Shown: positions 7,452-16,469 of the stretch, piece after piece
Position numbering within the stretch: the first letter of the stretch is position 1
How the letters are laid out: the number at the start of each line of letters is the position of its first letter
From: an uncultured Lachnospiraceae bacterium
GTDB lineage: Bacteria; Bacillota; Clostridia; Lachnospirales; Lachnospiraceae
Reading direction: 5' to 3'
DNA: 64,000 bases
Assembly (NCBI GenBank): GCA_902493385.1
Contig: CABUPO010000003.1
Span: 124,001 to 188,000, forward strand
Notes under the pieces: model-generated
Told to the model about the DNA's origin: nothing
What the model saw: the letters and a program-made list of their open reading frames with translations, nothing else
Databases searched by the model: none
Program-made: the position numbers and the translations under genes

Positions 7452-9095
7452 TTATTTTAGTAATTTTAACTTCCGTCCAAGCCTTACAATCCTTACGCCC
7501 ATTGGAAATTCATATATTTCTTCATTGTCCGCTCCACGAAACAGAAGATACAGCGCAAAATATACAATCACAGCCACAGATATTGCAATCAGCATTACGA
7601 TAGTGTTGTGCGGCCATATTTTATATATGACATGATATATAACAAACGATACCGCGCCCATAATTACCGACGCTGCAAGCGGCACGCCGAATGTTCTTTT
7701 AATCTCCTGCCTGTACGACGTATATCTGTATATCGAATACATATTAAGAAGCGCTGTAACCAAAGGAAATATAATATTACCGGCAACCAAAGCAAAAACT
7801 CCTGCGTCAGTGCATATAAGAAGCGCTGCAACTAAAGCGATATGTACAGCAAGAGCTATAGCCGAATGAATCACAGGAAGTCTCATTTTATTAATACCCT
7901 GCAAAACTGCGCCTGTTATATTGGATACAGCATATAATACTACTGCAGAACTTCCTGCAAGCAGCAGCTTACCTCCCGTAACATAATCCTGCGAAGGATA
8001 CAGCATCATAAGAATCTGTGTTCCAAATATAGTCAGTCCTACAAAACACGGAAAAGCAATCATCATATTGAATTTAATTCCCGTGCTGATTTTTTTGTTC
8101 AGTTCCTCTCCGTCGTTTCTTGAAAATGATGCTGCAACGCTTGGAAGAATTGATGAGGACATAGATGTTGCTATTGCTATAGGAACGCTGAGCAGCAGCC
8201 TGTACTTGGTGCTGTAAAGTCCTGTAGCCGTCTTGACTGCCAGATCATCCCATCCTTTTTTTGCCTGTATGGCTCCAAGCACAGAATAATCGATAATTCC
8301 GCTTATCTGATATACTGTCTGACTTAAAATAATCGGAACTGCCGTAAGTATAATGAGTTTATATATATATCCTGAACTGTCGGCAGTACTGTGTCTGTCT
8401 CTTTTGGCAGATTTTAAAAGCACCGGCCTGTATATAACAAATATGAGCGTCAGTATAATACAGCCTGATAACGCGCCAAAAAGAGTTCCCATTGTTCCGC
8501 CAGCCGCGCCGTATCCCGCAAGATTGACTGACAGATTATGCGCGCTCATAAGAGAATACGCTGCGTAAATACTTACAACCGCATTGACAATCTGCTCAAT
8601 AATCTGCGATACAGCCGTCGGAATCATTGTTCCTTTTCCCTGAAAAAGCCCTCGCAGCACACCCATTACCGCAACTATAAATACAGTAGGAGCAAGCACT
8701 CTGAGCGGCAGATAAAGACCCGTATATTTTCCTCCCGCTATTGTCCTTTCAAATAACGACGCGCCAAAGAACAGCACGCACGCTGCTATACCGCCGGAAA
8801 CAAGCGCAAATATCATAGAGCACCTGAATATTTTTAAAATATTTTTATGCTCTTTTTTTGCGCGCTTTTCCGATATCATTTTTGATATTGCAAGCGGCAG
8901 GCTGTAGGAAGATATTATAAGCATTATATCATATATTTCAAAGGCAACAGAATAAAGACCGTTTCCTTCCTCTCCGATTATATTGGACATCGGGAAGCGG
9001 TACAGCATTCCTATAATACGTACAAGCAGGGAAGCACCTGCAAGTATGCTGCCCTGCTTTATATAATTATCTGAAGATTTCCTCTGTTGTGACAT
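7452..9095 (-). CDS. Polysaccharide/lipid-linked oligosaccharide flippase (MATE/MVF superfamily, SpoVB-like)
   Basis: 547 residues, polytopic with about 14 hydrophobic segments. N-terminal GSILAGASLLVRIIGMLYRFP and GLYSVAFEIYDIMLIISSYSLP are typical of the SpoVB/MurJ-like branch of the MVF family, which moves lipid-linked cell-wall precursors across the cytoplasmic membrane. Start chosen at the ATG 9093-9095 with GGAAGGA 8 nt upstream; an upstream in-frame GTG overlaps that Shine-Dalgarno. It follows the DUF3048 lipoprotein gene by 29 bp. Substrate cannot be read from sequence: lipid II, spore-cortex precursor or exopolysaccharide units are all possible. Confidence 0.85.
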   Translation of the reverse strand: MSQQRKSSDNYIKQGSILAGASLLVRIIGMLYRFPMSNIIGEEGNGLYSVAFEIYDIMLIISSYSLPLAISKMISEKRAKKEHKNILKIFRCSMIFALVSGGIAACVLFFGASLFERTIAGGKYTGLYLPLRVLAPTVFIVAVMGVLRGLFQGKGTMIPTAVSQIIEQIVNAVVSIYAAYSLMSAHNLSVNLAGYGAAGGTMGTLFGALSGCIILTLIFVIYRPVLLKSAKRDRHSTADSSGYIYKLIILTAVPIILSQTVYQISGIIDYSVLGAIQAKKGWDDLAVKTATGLYSTKYRLLLSVPIAIATSMSSSILPSVAASFSRNDGEELNKKISTGIKFNMMIAFPCFVGLTIFGTQILMMLYPSQDYVTGGKLLLAGSSAVVLYAVSNITGAVLQGINKMRLPVIHSAIALAVHIALVAALLICTDAGVFALVAGNIIFPLVTALLNMYSIYRYTSYRQEIKRTFGVPLAASVIMGAVSFVIYHVIYKIWPHNTIVMLIAISVAVIVYFALYLLFRGADNEEIYEFPMGVRIVRLGRKLKLLK

Positions 9096-9124
9096 ATTAT
9101 ATAGTCCTTCCACTTAATGGATTA

Positions 9125-10240
9125 TTAATTCTTCTTTGCCGATATAGTAAGCTTTGAATTTTCATCAGGGAGCAATGCAATATATGTTTTGCCCGGATTA
9201 ATCGTAATCTCTGAGCCGTCCTTTGCATAATACTTCATAATTCCCTTAGATTCATTCTTTTCCCATGTAATATTAACGGCTTTGCCGTTAGTAATATACT
9301 TACCTTTGCCCTTTGCATTTTCAAAATTAATAGTTCTGTAATCCTTTGCATGTCCGGGAACTATCGGCTCATCATCCACATACTGAATAATAAGATTCTT
9401 GAACGTAAGCTGCTTATTATTAGCCGTATCAATATGAGCTTTTCCGTACTGGTATCTCTTATATACCTTTTTCTTTGCGTCGTATATAAAATATGGAGAC
9501 GCATACCCTGAAAACTGGACAGTTACTTTCTTTGCTTCCTTTCCATCGGCAATATCGCTGTCCGTCTCGTTAAATTTAAAATGTCCTTCATAATTCTTTT
9601 TGTAATTTTTACGGTACTTGAGCGCTTTCATACCTGCTTCAAGTCCATCTGTACTTGTAAATGCATTATGCGGTGCAGAAATATTTTTATCTCTATAGAA
9701 GACCTTCCCTCCTATTCCGGAAAGTCCGCTTATATTATCCACTTTAAGCTTATCTATTTTGGACAGGGCAAATTTGGTATGACCGAAATGTACAAATACC
9801 GCATCGTATTCCGAAGCAACGCTTACATAATAATGTCTTGCGCTTCTTACTGAACCGATTTTCGCACTTTTTACATTCTCAAAAATACCCATAAGCCTTG
9901 TAATTCCGCCCTCAACCTTTGCTTCATATAGTATCTGGGCTTTAGATATACCGCTATGATGCTTTGCAGCATATTCAATATTATTAATCATTACTGCATA
10001 TGGACGCTTTTTTGCTTTCTTTTCAGATACGTACTGTCCTGTAAGAAGGCTCTTAACTTTTCCTTCATTCGGGTCAGCGGTAGGAACAGGCGAAGGCGCA
10101 GGTTCCTCTGTAGGCTGGGATACTTCCTCAGTAACCTCCGGCTCCGCAGAAGGCTTTGGCGTATCGTTCTTTTCTTTGCATCCTGCGAAACACATGCATA
10201 ATAATGCACACAAAAACACTATAAATATTTTCTTTCTCAT
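9125..10240 (-). CDS. DUF3048 (YerB-like) lipoprotein
   Basis: 371 residues. A lipoprotein signal peptide ends at Cys21 (lipobox CFAGC), followed by a proline/glutamate-rich spacer (about 25-60). The DUF3048 N-terminal domain is clear from RPYAVMINNIEYAAKHHSGI, GSVRSARHYYVSVASEYDA and FVHFGHTKFA; a smaller C-terminal DUF3048 domain with VNITWEKNESKGIMKYY follows. It should sit on the outer face of the membrane. Function unknown; a cell-envelope role is suggested by the flippase downstream. Gap to ybeY is 16 bp. Confidence 0.88.
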   Translation of the reverse strand: MRKKIFIVFLCALLCMCFAGCKEKNDTPKPSAEPEVTEEVSQPTEEPAPSPVPTADPNEGKVKSLLTGQYVSEKKAKKRPYAVMINNIEYAAKHHSGISKAQILYEAKVEGGITRLMGIFENVKSAKIGSVRSARHYYVSVASEYDAVFVHFGHTKFALSKIDKLKVDNISGLSGIGGKVFYRDKNISAPHNAFTSTDGLEAGMKALKYRKNYKKNYEGHFKFNETDSDIADGKEAKKVTVQFSGYASPYFIYDAKKKVYKRYQYGKAHIDTANNKQLTFKNLIIQYVDDEPIVPGHAKDYRTINFENAKGKGKYITNGKAVNITWEKNESKGIMKYYAKDGSEITINPGKTYIALLPDENSKLTISAKKN

Positions 10241-10256
10241 AATGTCCTCCTCTTAT

Positions 10257-10763
10257 CTATCTTGTAATTCCCATCTCATCAAGGATAGCTTTCTGAACCT
10301 CTTCCATAGCATGCCTGTCCTCATCATCTATATGGTCGTATCCAAACAGATGAAGTATACTGTGTAAAATAAGAAACGATAATTCTCTCTTAACAGTATG
10401 TCCAAATTCCTGAGCCTGCCTTATGACATGTTCATAAGAAATAACTATATCTCCAAGCATAAGCATTCCTGTGTCCGGATTAAACTGGGTAAAATCATTC
10501 TCATCAAGTATATCATATCCGCAAGGCGTGTCAAAATCTATTGCAGGAAAAGAAAGCACGTCGGTCTGAGAATCAATATTCCTGTTCTCTCTGTTATACT
10601 CCCTTATAGTCTCTCCGTCAGTTATCAAAAGGCTGCATTCTGCTTCATATTCGCATTTAAGGTAATCAAGAGCTTTATCAAGAAGCATCTTACATAATTC
10701 TTTTGTATCTGTTCCAATATCAAATTCCCTGTTAAATTCATTTTCATAATAAATAATGCTCAT
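10257..10763 (-). CDS. ybeY: Endoribonuclease YbeY (rRNA maturation factor)
   Basis: 168 residues, UPF0054 family. The zinc site is intact: the triple-histidine signature reads HSILHLFGYDH. The N-terminal part contains REYNRENRNIDSQTDVLSFP, the usual family block. YbeY takes part in 16S rRNA 3'-end maturation and ribosome quality control in the cytoplasm. It lies 18 bp after phoH, the classic neighbour. The usual downstream dgkA and era genes are not here. Confidence 0.95.
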   Translation of the reverse strand: MSIIYYENEFNREFDIGTDTKELCKMLLDKALDYLKCEYEAECSLLITDGETIREYNRENRNIDSQTDVLSFPAIDFDTPCGYDILDENDFTQFNPDTGMLMLGDIVISYEHVIRQAQEFGHTVKRELSFLILHSILHLFGYDHIDDEDRHAMEEVQKAILDEMGITR

Positions 10764-10781
10764 ATATATTGTCCTGTATTA

Positions 10782-11768
10782 TTAACTATGTTTCCGTCGA
10801 TTCTTTGCATTCAGTTTTGTTTCAAAATCATCATAAGCTTTTACAATTTTCTGTACTAACGGATGCCTTACAACGTCCTTTGACGTAAGATAAGAATAAC
10901 CAATCTCGTCCACGCCTTTAAGAACCTTCAGGGCATGCTCAAGTCCTGATACCGCTCCATAAGAAAGATCCTTCTGCGTAAGGTCTCCGGTAATAACAAC
11001 CTTTGAGCCGTATCCTATACGTGTAAGAAACATCTTCATCTGTGCCGGAGTTGTATTCTGCGCTTCGTCAAGTATTATATATGCATTATCAAGAGTTCGT
11101 CCTCTCATATATGCAAGAGGAGCAACCTCAATAGCGCCCTTCTCCATATTTTTCATAAAGCTTTCAGCTCCCATTATCTGATAAAGAGCATCATATAACG
11201 GTCTCAGGTATGGGTCAACCTTGCTCTGTAAGTCTCCCGGAAGAAATCCAAGCTTCTCACCCGCTTCAATTGCAGGCCTGGTAAGAATAATTCTGCTTAC
11301 CTCGTCCTTTTTAAACGCGTTAATAGCCATTGCCATTGCAAGATAAGTCTTACCGGTACCGGCAGGACCTATTCCAAAAACAATCATACGCTCTTTCATA
11401 TTATTAATATATTTTTCCTGTCCGAGCGTCTTTGGCTTAACAGGCTTTCCAAGCACTGTACGGCAGACTATATTGGAATCCAGCTCAGATAAAGAGGAGT
11501 GGTCGTTCTCCATTGCAAGAGATATCGCATAATTAACCGTCTGGTCCGTAATCTGCGTATCAGCCGCCGCAAGCTCTGAAAGCTGCCTTATAACACTTTC
11601 ACAATTATCTATTCCTGTCTTTTCTCCGATTATCTTCATTCTGCCGTCACGTTCAATAACCGTTACATCAAACGCTTTTTCTATAATCCTCAGATATGAA
11701 TCAAATTCTCCGAATATATTCTTTTCCTGACTGTCAGGAATATCAACTATCTTCTCTGTCCTGCTCAT
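10782..11768 (-). CDS. phoH: PhoH family ATPase
   Basis: 328 residues, PhoH/YbeZ type. N-terminal KH-like region, then the ATPase with Walker A GPAGTGKTY, followed by RPAIEAGEKLGFLPGD, the Walker B segment AYIILDEAQNTTPAQMKMFL, and GYGSKVVITGD. Linked to ybeY and thought to act as an RNA helicase or nuclease partner in rRNA processing. The ATG lies 26 bp inside the end of yqfD, so translation is coupled to a sporulation gene. Confidence 0.94.
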   Translation of the reverse strand: MSRTEKIVDIPDSQEKNIFGEFDSYLRIIEKAFDVTVIERDGRMKIIGEKTGIDNCESVIRQLSELAAADTQITDQTVNYAISLAMENDHSSLSELDSNIVCRTVLGKPVKPKTLGQEKYINNMKERMIVFGIGPAGTGKTYLAMAMAINAFKKDEVSRIILTRPAIEAGEKLGFLPGDLQSKVDPYLRPLYDALYQIMGAESFMKNMEKGAIEVAPLAYMRGRTLDNAYIILDEAQNTTPAQMKMFLTRIGYGSKVVITGDLTQKDLSYGAVSGLEHALKVLKGVDEIGYSYLTSKDVVRHPLVQKIVKAYDDFETKLNAKNRRKHS

Positions 11769-12996
11769 TAGGGTTATCTACACTCCAGTCATTTTCAGTT
11801 ATCGGTATTCTTTCACTTTGGGGTTCGCACACATTAATCAATCCGCTGGTAATACATTTTCCGTCCCTTATACCCGCCGTAATACTCTTAGAACCTATAA
11901 TAATTCCCTTATCAGCAAGGCCGTTAAGATAAAGCCTCAGATTGTATCTTGCTTTCTGAACAGCCTCTTTATTATTATACGTTCTATAGACCGTTTCATA
12001 CTCAGATGCAGCAATGATGCTGAATGAAAAGTTATCTGAGATAATGTCAGGTCCGTTTATGTGTATAACCTTTGACATTATATCATACTTTTCATAAGAT
12101 TTAAATCTGTTTAATGGATTTTCAAGGAAAAATATTCTGTCCATTATATTTAGCCTTATTTTTTCTTTGCTGCCTCCTGTATACTGTCTGTCAGGATAAA
12201 TCATTGAAAACTCGTCCGTGTAATTATACGTTGTCTTTATATATATATCGGCGTCTGCGTATACCGGACATTTTTTTATTACCCCGCCTCCGTCATCATA
12301 TAATTCGACAATGCCTGATACAAGCACCTGTCCTTTTTCTACCTCGTCTCCCGGCCTTACAAGCGGAGTTCCGCTTCTTGTCATTATTTTGTCTACAACT
12401 CCGGAGGATGACGCGGTTATACTTGAATACCCTTCATTTTTATTACTTTTGTCCTCCATTATGTCTGCCTCTAAAAGCTTTATATGTATATTACATCCGG
12501 ATAACTCTACCGAAACCCAGCTTATATCGTTAAATGTATTTCTTATATTTTTCTCTATGGCGTCGCCATCTACATTTTTCGTTATCATCCCTTCATAAAC
12601 GCCTATGTTTTTAAGATATTCTCGTATTTCTTCATCAGTATGCCTCATTTCACCCGTTATATCTATATCCCATACGATAAACGACAGAAAATATATCATT
12701 AGTATAAATAAAACAAATGACGGAAGAAGTGATTTGCGGTATAAAAGCTTTCTGATTTTGAATATAAGTCCGTGTCTGCTTATTATATGCGGATACGTAC
12801 CCGTTTTTAAAAATATATTATTTATTTTTTTATAATCGCCCGCATACATATACAAAACATAGCCCGCGTCTGTTCTTCTTACTTTCCACGTATATATTTT
12901 ATTATTTCGGCACAGATTAAGAAATCTTTCAGGAGACCTTCCAACTAAAGACACATAAAGATATCCCCTGAGAAATCGAAGAATATATTTTAACAC
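11743..12996 (-). CDS. yqfD: Sporulation protein YqfD
   Basis: 417 residues; begins LKYILRFLRGYLYVSLVGRS, typical of YqfD, with one transmembrane helix (about 88-112) and a large extracytoplasmic domain containing a POTRA-like stretch (ITGEMRHTDEEIREYLKNIG) and ASSSGVVDKIMTRSGTPLVRPGD. In Bacillus subtilis YqfC and YqfD are mother-cell (sigma-E) proteins required for efficient sporulation. GTG start at 12994-12996 with GGGAGG 8 nt upstream. Follows yqfC by 16 bp and overlaps phoH by 26 bp. Confidence 0.9.
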   Translation of the reverse strand: MLKYILRFLRGYLYVSLVGRSPERFLNLCRNNKIYTWKVRRTDAGYVLYMYAGDYKKINNIFLKTGTYPHIISRHGLIFKIRKLLYRKSLLPSFVLFILMIYFLSFIVWDIDITGEMRHTDEEIREYLKNIGVYEGMITKNVDGDAIEKNIRNTFNDISWVSVELSGCNIHIKLLEADIMEDKSNKNEGYSSITASSSGVVDKIMTRSGTPLVRPGDEVEKGQVLVSGIVELYDDGGGVIKKCPVYADADIYIKTTYNYTDEFSMIYPDRQYTGGSKEKIRLNIMDRIFFLENPLNRFKSYEKYDIMSKVIHINGPDIISDNFSFSIIAASEYETVYRTYNNKEAVQKARYNLRLYLNGLADKGIIIGSKSITAGIRDGKCITSGLINVCEPQSERIPITENDWSVDNPNEQDREDS

Positions 12997-13012
12997 TTAT
13001 AAACCTCCCGGA

Positions 13013-13282
13013 CTAATCAATCAGACTTACTTCCTTTATGTCCCCGTCTATTCTCATATCGTTGTCGGTATAATAATTGATACAAAGCGATTTGCCTTTC
13101 ACTAATACGCGGCAGTTTTTTCCCTGAATCTTAATAAGCTCAGAGGTGTATTCTATAATTCCTTTATAATTTTCTATATATATGTGCCTTCTGCCATATG
13201 CCGTAACAATACATGAACCGCATGCAATATCAGACGGCAGATTAAGATGTTCTGAAACATAATTAAGAGGTCTTTTCTTCAT
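13013..13282 (-). CDS. yqfC: Sporulation protein YqfC
   Basis: 89 residues, YabP/YqfC family: LNLPSDIACGSCIVTAYGRR, HIYIENYKGIIEYTSELI, and KGKSLCINYYTDNDMRIDG. Small beta-rich mother-cell sporulation protein. The start is the ATG at 13280-13282, with AAGGGG 7 nt upstream, rather than the in-frame TTG two codons earlier. First gene of the yqfC-yqfD-phoH-ybeY-DUF3048-flippase run; a candidate sigma-E promoter lies just upstream and the rpsU terminator isolates it from rpsU. Confidence 0.88.
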   Translation of the reverse strand: MKKRPLNYVSEHLNLPSDIACGSCIVTAYGRRHIYIENYKGIIEYTSELIKIQGKNCRVLVKGKSLCINYYTDNDMRIDGDIKEVSLID

Positions 13283-13311
13283 GAACAATCCCCTTATATA
13301 TCTATCTTTAA

Positions 13312-13339
13312 AATATATGTAGATGAAACAGATTTATAC
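13312..13339 (-). promoter_or_regulatory. Candidate sigma-E promoter of yqfC
   Basis: A CATATATT -10-like element (13312-13319) with GTATAAA 13 bp upstream (13333-13339). The -10 is identical to the candidate in front of spoIIIAA. The -35 is a poor match to the B. subtilis sigma-E consensus, so this is tentative. Confidence 0.3.
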
Positions 13340-13366
13340 GTCGCCGGCTGCATTTCTTATCAAATG

Positions 13367-13415
13367 AAAAAAGAGGCACCCGCATATGGATATAAGCCAT
13401 TAATGCGTTTACCTC
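13367..13415 (-). terminator. Intrinsic terminator after rpsU
   Basis: Outer GAGG/CCTC (13412-13415 and 13373-13376) encloses CGCAT..ATGG / CCAT..ATGCG, followed on the minus strand by TTTTTT. It separates rpsU from yqfC. Confidence 0.75.
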
Positions 13416-13428
13416 TAAATCAGCACAA

Positions 13429-13605
13429 TTATTTATACTTACGTTTACGAGCAGCTTCAGACTTCTTTTTACGTCTAACACTTGGCTTTTCGTAATGCTC
13501 CCTCTTACGAATCTCCTGTTGGATACCAGCTTTTGCACAGTTTCTTTTAAAGCGGCGTAAAGCGCTATCCAATGTCTCGTTTTCTTTTACAACTACATTT
13601 GACAT
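13429..13605 (-). CDS. rpsU: 30S ribosomal protein bS21
   Basis: A 58-residue gene starting at ATG 13603-13605. The translation MSNVVVKENETLDSALRRFK, followed by RNCAKAGIQQEIRKREHYEK and a lysine/arginine tail (PSVRRKKKSEAARKRKYK), is an unmistakable bS21. It binds 16S rRNA near the anti-Shine-Dalgarno region of the small subunit and aids initiation. AGGTG lies 7 nt before the ATG with a further GGAGG upstream. Own consensus promoter and terminator, so it is expressed as a single gene. Confidence 0.97.
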   Translation of the reverse strand: MSNVVVKENETLDSALRRFKRNCAKAGIQQEIRKREHYEKPSVRRKKKSEAARKRKYK

Positions 13606-13680
13606 AGTATCACACCTAACCTCCCTCCAGTTGCAGATTGTGCTTAATACAACTGTTTGGGTTTATTTAGCACAAAACTT

Positions 13681-13708
13681 ATTATAACATATAATTTGTA
13701 TACGTCAA
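13681..13708 (-). promoter_or_regulatory. Sigma-A promoter of rpsU
   Basis: -35 TTGACG (13703-13708), 16-bp spacer, -10 TATAAT (13681-13686), about 75 bp upstream of the rpsU start. Near-consensus, as expected for a ribosomal protein gene. Confidence 0.85.
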
Positions 13709-13759
13709 GAAAAATATTCCACAATAAACTATGATTTTTATTACTCACAGCTTATTATT

Positions 13760-16399
13760 CTATTTGATTTGGCTTTCAAGCGCTTTTTTTGCCTCTGCAA
13801 GCGCGTTATCCACTCCCGCCGGGTTCTTTCCGCCTGCCTGAGCCATATTAGGCCTTCCGCCTCCGCCTCCGCCTACACAGGCTGCGGCTGCTTTAATAAT
13901 ATTGCCTGCATGCGCTCCAAGCTTTACAGCTTCATCAGACGCCATCGCAATAAGATTAACCTTACCTCCATTCACTGCGGCAAGCACAACCACTGCGTTA
14001 TCAAGCTTTTCTTTAAGCGAATCTCCAAGATTCCTGAGCGCATCCATATCAGTATCTTCCAGTCTTACTGTAAGCAGACTTACGTCTTTAACTTTTATTA
14101 CGTTATTAAGAACATCGCCTAAAGAATCTTTTGCAAGCTTATTTTTAAGCTTATCATTCTCAAGCTTAAGGCCCTTAATCTCATTAGTCATGGATTCAAT
14201 CTTTTTAACAAGCTGCGCTGGCTCTGCTTTGGCATGCCTGGCGGCTGAAATAAGATTCTTTTCAATATTTTCATAATAATCAAATACAGCCTTTGAAGTA
14301 AGAGCCTCTATTCTTCTGACGCCTGCGGCAACTCCGCCTTCAGAAATTATCTTAAACGCACGTATTACTCCTGTATGAGAAACATGGGTTCCTCCGCATA
14401 ATTCCATACTGAAACCGCCCATTTTAACCACTCTTACGGATTCTCCGTATTTTTCACCAAAAAGCGCCATAGCTCCAGTCTTTTTAGCTTCATCAAGAGA
14501 CATTATCTGTGTATCGACTGTTAAGTCAGCCTCTATCTCTTCATTTACAATATTTTCAATCTTTTCAATTTCATCTCCGGTAAGGGCAGAAAAATGTGTA
14601 AAGTCAAATCTGAGCTTTTCTTCATCCACCATAGAACCAGCCTGCTCTACATGGTTTCCAAGAACAATTCTTAAAGCCTTCTGAAGAAGATGCGTAGCGC
14701 TGTGATTCTTCTCTGTTGAATGTCTCTTGCTCTCATCCACAGTAAGCGTAACTTTATCAGCTTTGCTAATGCTTCCTTTCTTCATTATGCCGACATGTCC
14801 GATTTTACCGCCCTGAAGCTTAATTGTATCTTCTACGGCAAATAAGCCGCCCTCGGCTTCAATCACGCCTGTATCTGCCATCTGTCCGCCCATTGTTGCA
14901 TAAAACGGAGTTTCAGATACGATTATCGTTCCATGCTCTCCTTCATCTAATCTGTCAGTAATTTCAGTATCAGTAGTAAGTACAAGAACATCTGATATGT
15001 GGCTGAGCCTGTCATAGCCTACAAAGGAAGATGTAATATCAGCGTCTATCTGCTGATATACAGTCTCCTTAGCCCCCATGAAATTACTTTCTTCTCTTGC
15101 GTTCCTTGCAGTATTTCTCTGAATCTCCATAGACGCCGCAAATCCGTCCTCGTCTACTGTAAAGCCTTTTTCAAAGAGTATCTCTTTTGTAAGATCAAGC
15201 GGGAAACCATATGTGTCATATAATTTGAAAGCGTCGTCGCCTGAAAGCATATTTTTCCCTTCAGCGGCAAGCTTTTCTTCCATACCGGTCAGGATTATAA
15301 GCCCCTGATCTATTGTTTTATAGAAATTATCTTCCTCTGTTGTAAGAACCTTAAATATATAATCCTTTTTTTCAACAAGCTCAGGATAGCCTCCGCCCGA
15401 TTCATTAATAACGGTCTCACTGACCTTAGTAAGGAACTTATCCTTGATTCCAAGAAGCCTTCCATGTCTTGCCGCCCTTCTCAAAAGCCTTCTGAGAACA
15501 TAACCGCGTCCTTCGTTTGAAGGCATAATTCCATCAGAAATCATAAATGTAACTGAACGAATATGATCTGTAATAAGCCTGATGGAGACGTCCTTCTTAA
15601 GGTCTTCATTGTATTTTACTCCTGCAATTTCACATACTTTATCTCTGATTGCCTTTATTGTGTCAACGTCAAATATGGATTCAACATCCTGAACCACCGT
15701 TGCAAGTCTTTCAAGACCCATTCCCGTATCTATATTCTTCTGCACAAGGTCTGAATAATTACCGTTGCCATCGTTGTCAAACTGTGAAAATACGTTATTC
15801 CATACTTCAATATAACGGTCGCAGTCACAGCCTACAGTACAGTCAGGCTTTCCACAGCCGTACTTTTCTCCCCTGTCATAATATATCTCTGAGCACGGAC
15901 CGCACGGGCCTGAGCCATGCTCCCAGAAATTATCTTCCTTTCCGAATTTAAATATCCTGTCTTTTGCAATTCCTATCTCGTTATGCCATATATCAAACGC
16001 CTCGTCATCATCCACATACACCGACGGATACAGCCTGTCTGCGGAAAGTCCTACTACCTCTGTAAGAAACTCCCATGACCACGCTATCGCTTCATGTTTA
16101 AAGTAGTCTCCAAATGAAAAGTTGCCAAGCATCTCAAAAAATGTTCCATGACGCGCAGTTTTGCCGACGTTCTCTATATCTCCGGTCCTTATGCACTTCT
16201 GGCATGTTGTCACCCTTCTTCTCGGCGGTATCTCCTGACCTGTGAAATATGGCTTTAACGGAGCCATACCGGAGTTAATAAGAAGCAGACTGTTATCATT
16301 ATACGGTACCAAAGAAAAGCTCTTCATACGAAGATGCCCCTTTTCTTCAAAAAATCTCAAAAACATTTCCCTTAATTCATTAAGTCCATACGGCTTCAT
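13760..16399 (-). CDS. alaS: Alanine--tRNA ligase
   Basis: 879 residues, full length. Class II catalytic domain begins MKPYGLNELREMFLRFFEEK with LVPYNDNSLLLINSGMAPLK and ARHGTFFEMLGNFSFGDYFK. The editing domain carries HSATHLLQKAL (HxxxH) and the CGGTH zinc/editing signature. The C-terminal coiled coil and DHHA1 domain end in a glycine run (GGGGGGRPNMAQAGG). Charges tRNA-Ala and clears mischarged serine/glycine. AAGGAGG lies 6 nt upstream. It has its own promoter and no T-box leader. Confidence 0.98.
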   Translation of the reverse strand: MKPYGLNELREMFLRFFEEKGHLRMKSFSLVPYNDNSLLLINSGMAPLKPYFTGQEIPPRRRVTTCQKCIRTGDIENVGKTARHGTFFEMLGNFSFGDYFKHEAIAWSWEFLTEVVGLSADRLYPSVYVDDDEAFDIWHNEIGIAKDRIFKFGKEDNFWEHGSGPCGPCSEIYYDRGEKYGCGKPDCTVGCDCDRYIEVWNNVFSQFDNDGNGNYSDLVQKNIDTGMGLERLATVVQDVESIFDVDTIKAIRDKVCEIAGVKYNEDLKKDVSIRLITDHIRSVTFMISDGIMPSNEGRGYVLRRLLRRAARHGRLLGIKDKFLTKVSETVINESGGGYPELVEKKDYIFKVLTTEEDNFYKTIDQGLIILTGMEEKLAAEGKNMLSGDDAFKLYDTYGFPLDLTKEILFEKGFTVDEDGFAASMEIQRNTARNAREESNFMGAKETVYQQIDADITSSFVGYDRLSHISDVLVLTTDTEITDRLDEGEHGTIIVSETPFYATMGGQMADTGVIEAEGGLFAVEDTIKLQGGKIGHVGIMKKGSISKADKVTLTVDESKRHSTEKNHSATHLLQKALRIVLGNHVEQAGSMVDEEKLRFDFTHFSALTGDEIEKIENIVNEEIEADLTVDTQIMSLDEAKKTGAMALFGEKYGESVRVVKMGGFSMELCGGTHVSHTGVIRAFKIISEGGVAAGVRRIEALTSKAVFDYYENIEKNLISAARHAKAEPAQLVKKIESMTNEIKGLKLENDKLKNKLAKDSLGDVLNNVIKVKDVSLLTVRLEDTDMDALRNLGDSLKEKLDNAVVVLAAVNGGKVNLIAMASDEAVKLGAHAGNIIKAAAACVGGGGGGRPNMAQAGGKNPAGVDNALAEAKKALESQIK

Positions 16400-16440
16400 G
16401 ACTTTTCCTCCTTGTAATAACGCTTTTCCATATTTTTAAA

Positions 16441-16469
16441 AGTATATGAGGTTAAAACACATTTGTCAA
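16441..16469 (-). promoter_or_regulatory. Sigma-A promoter of alaS
   Basis: Consensus -35 TTGACA (16464-16469), 17-bp spacer, -10 TATACT (16441-16446). The -35 overlaps the stop codon of the upstream CotH gene, leaving no room for a terminator between them. Confidence 0.85.

Noticed and set aside
12235..12255. Runs of alternating TATATA, here and elsewhere, as microsatellites
   Set aside because: Short and inside coding sequence (yqfD); expected from ATA-rich codon use.
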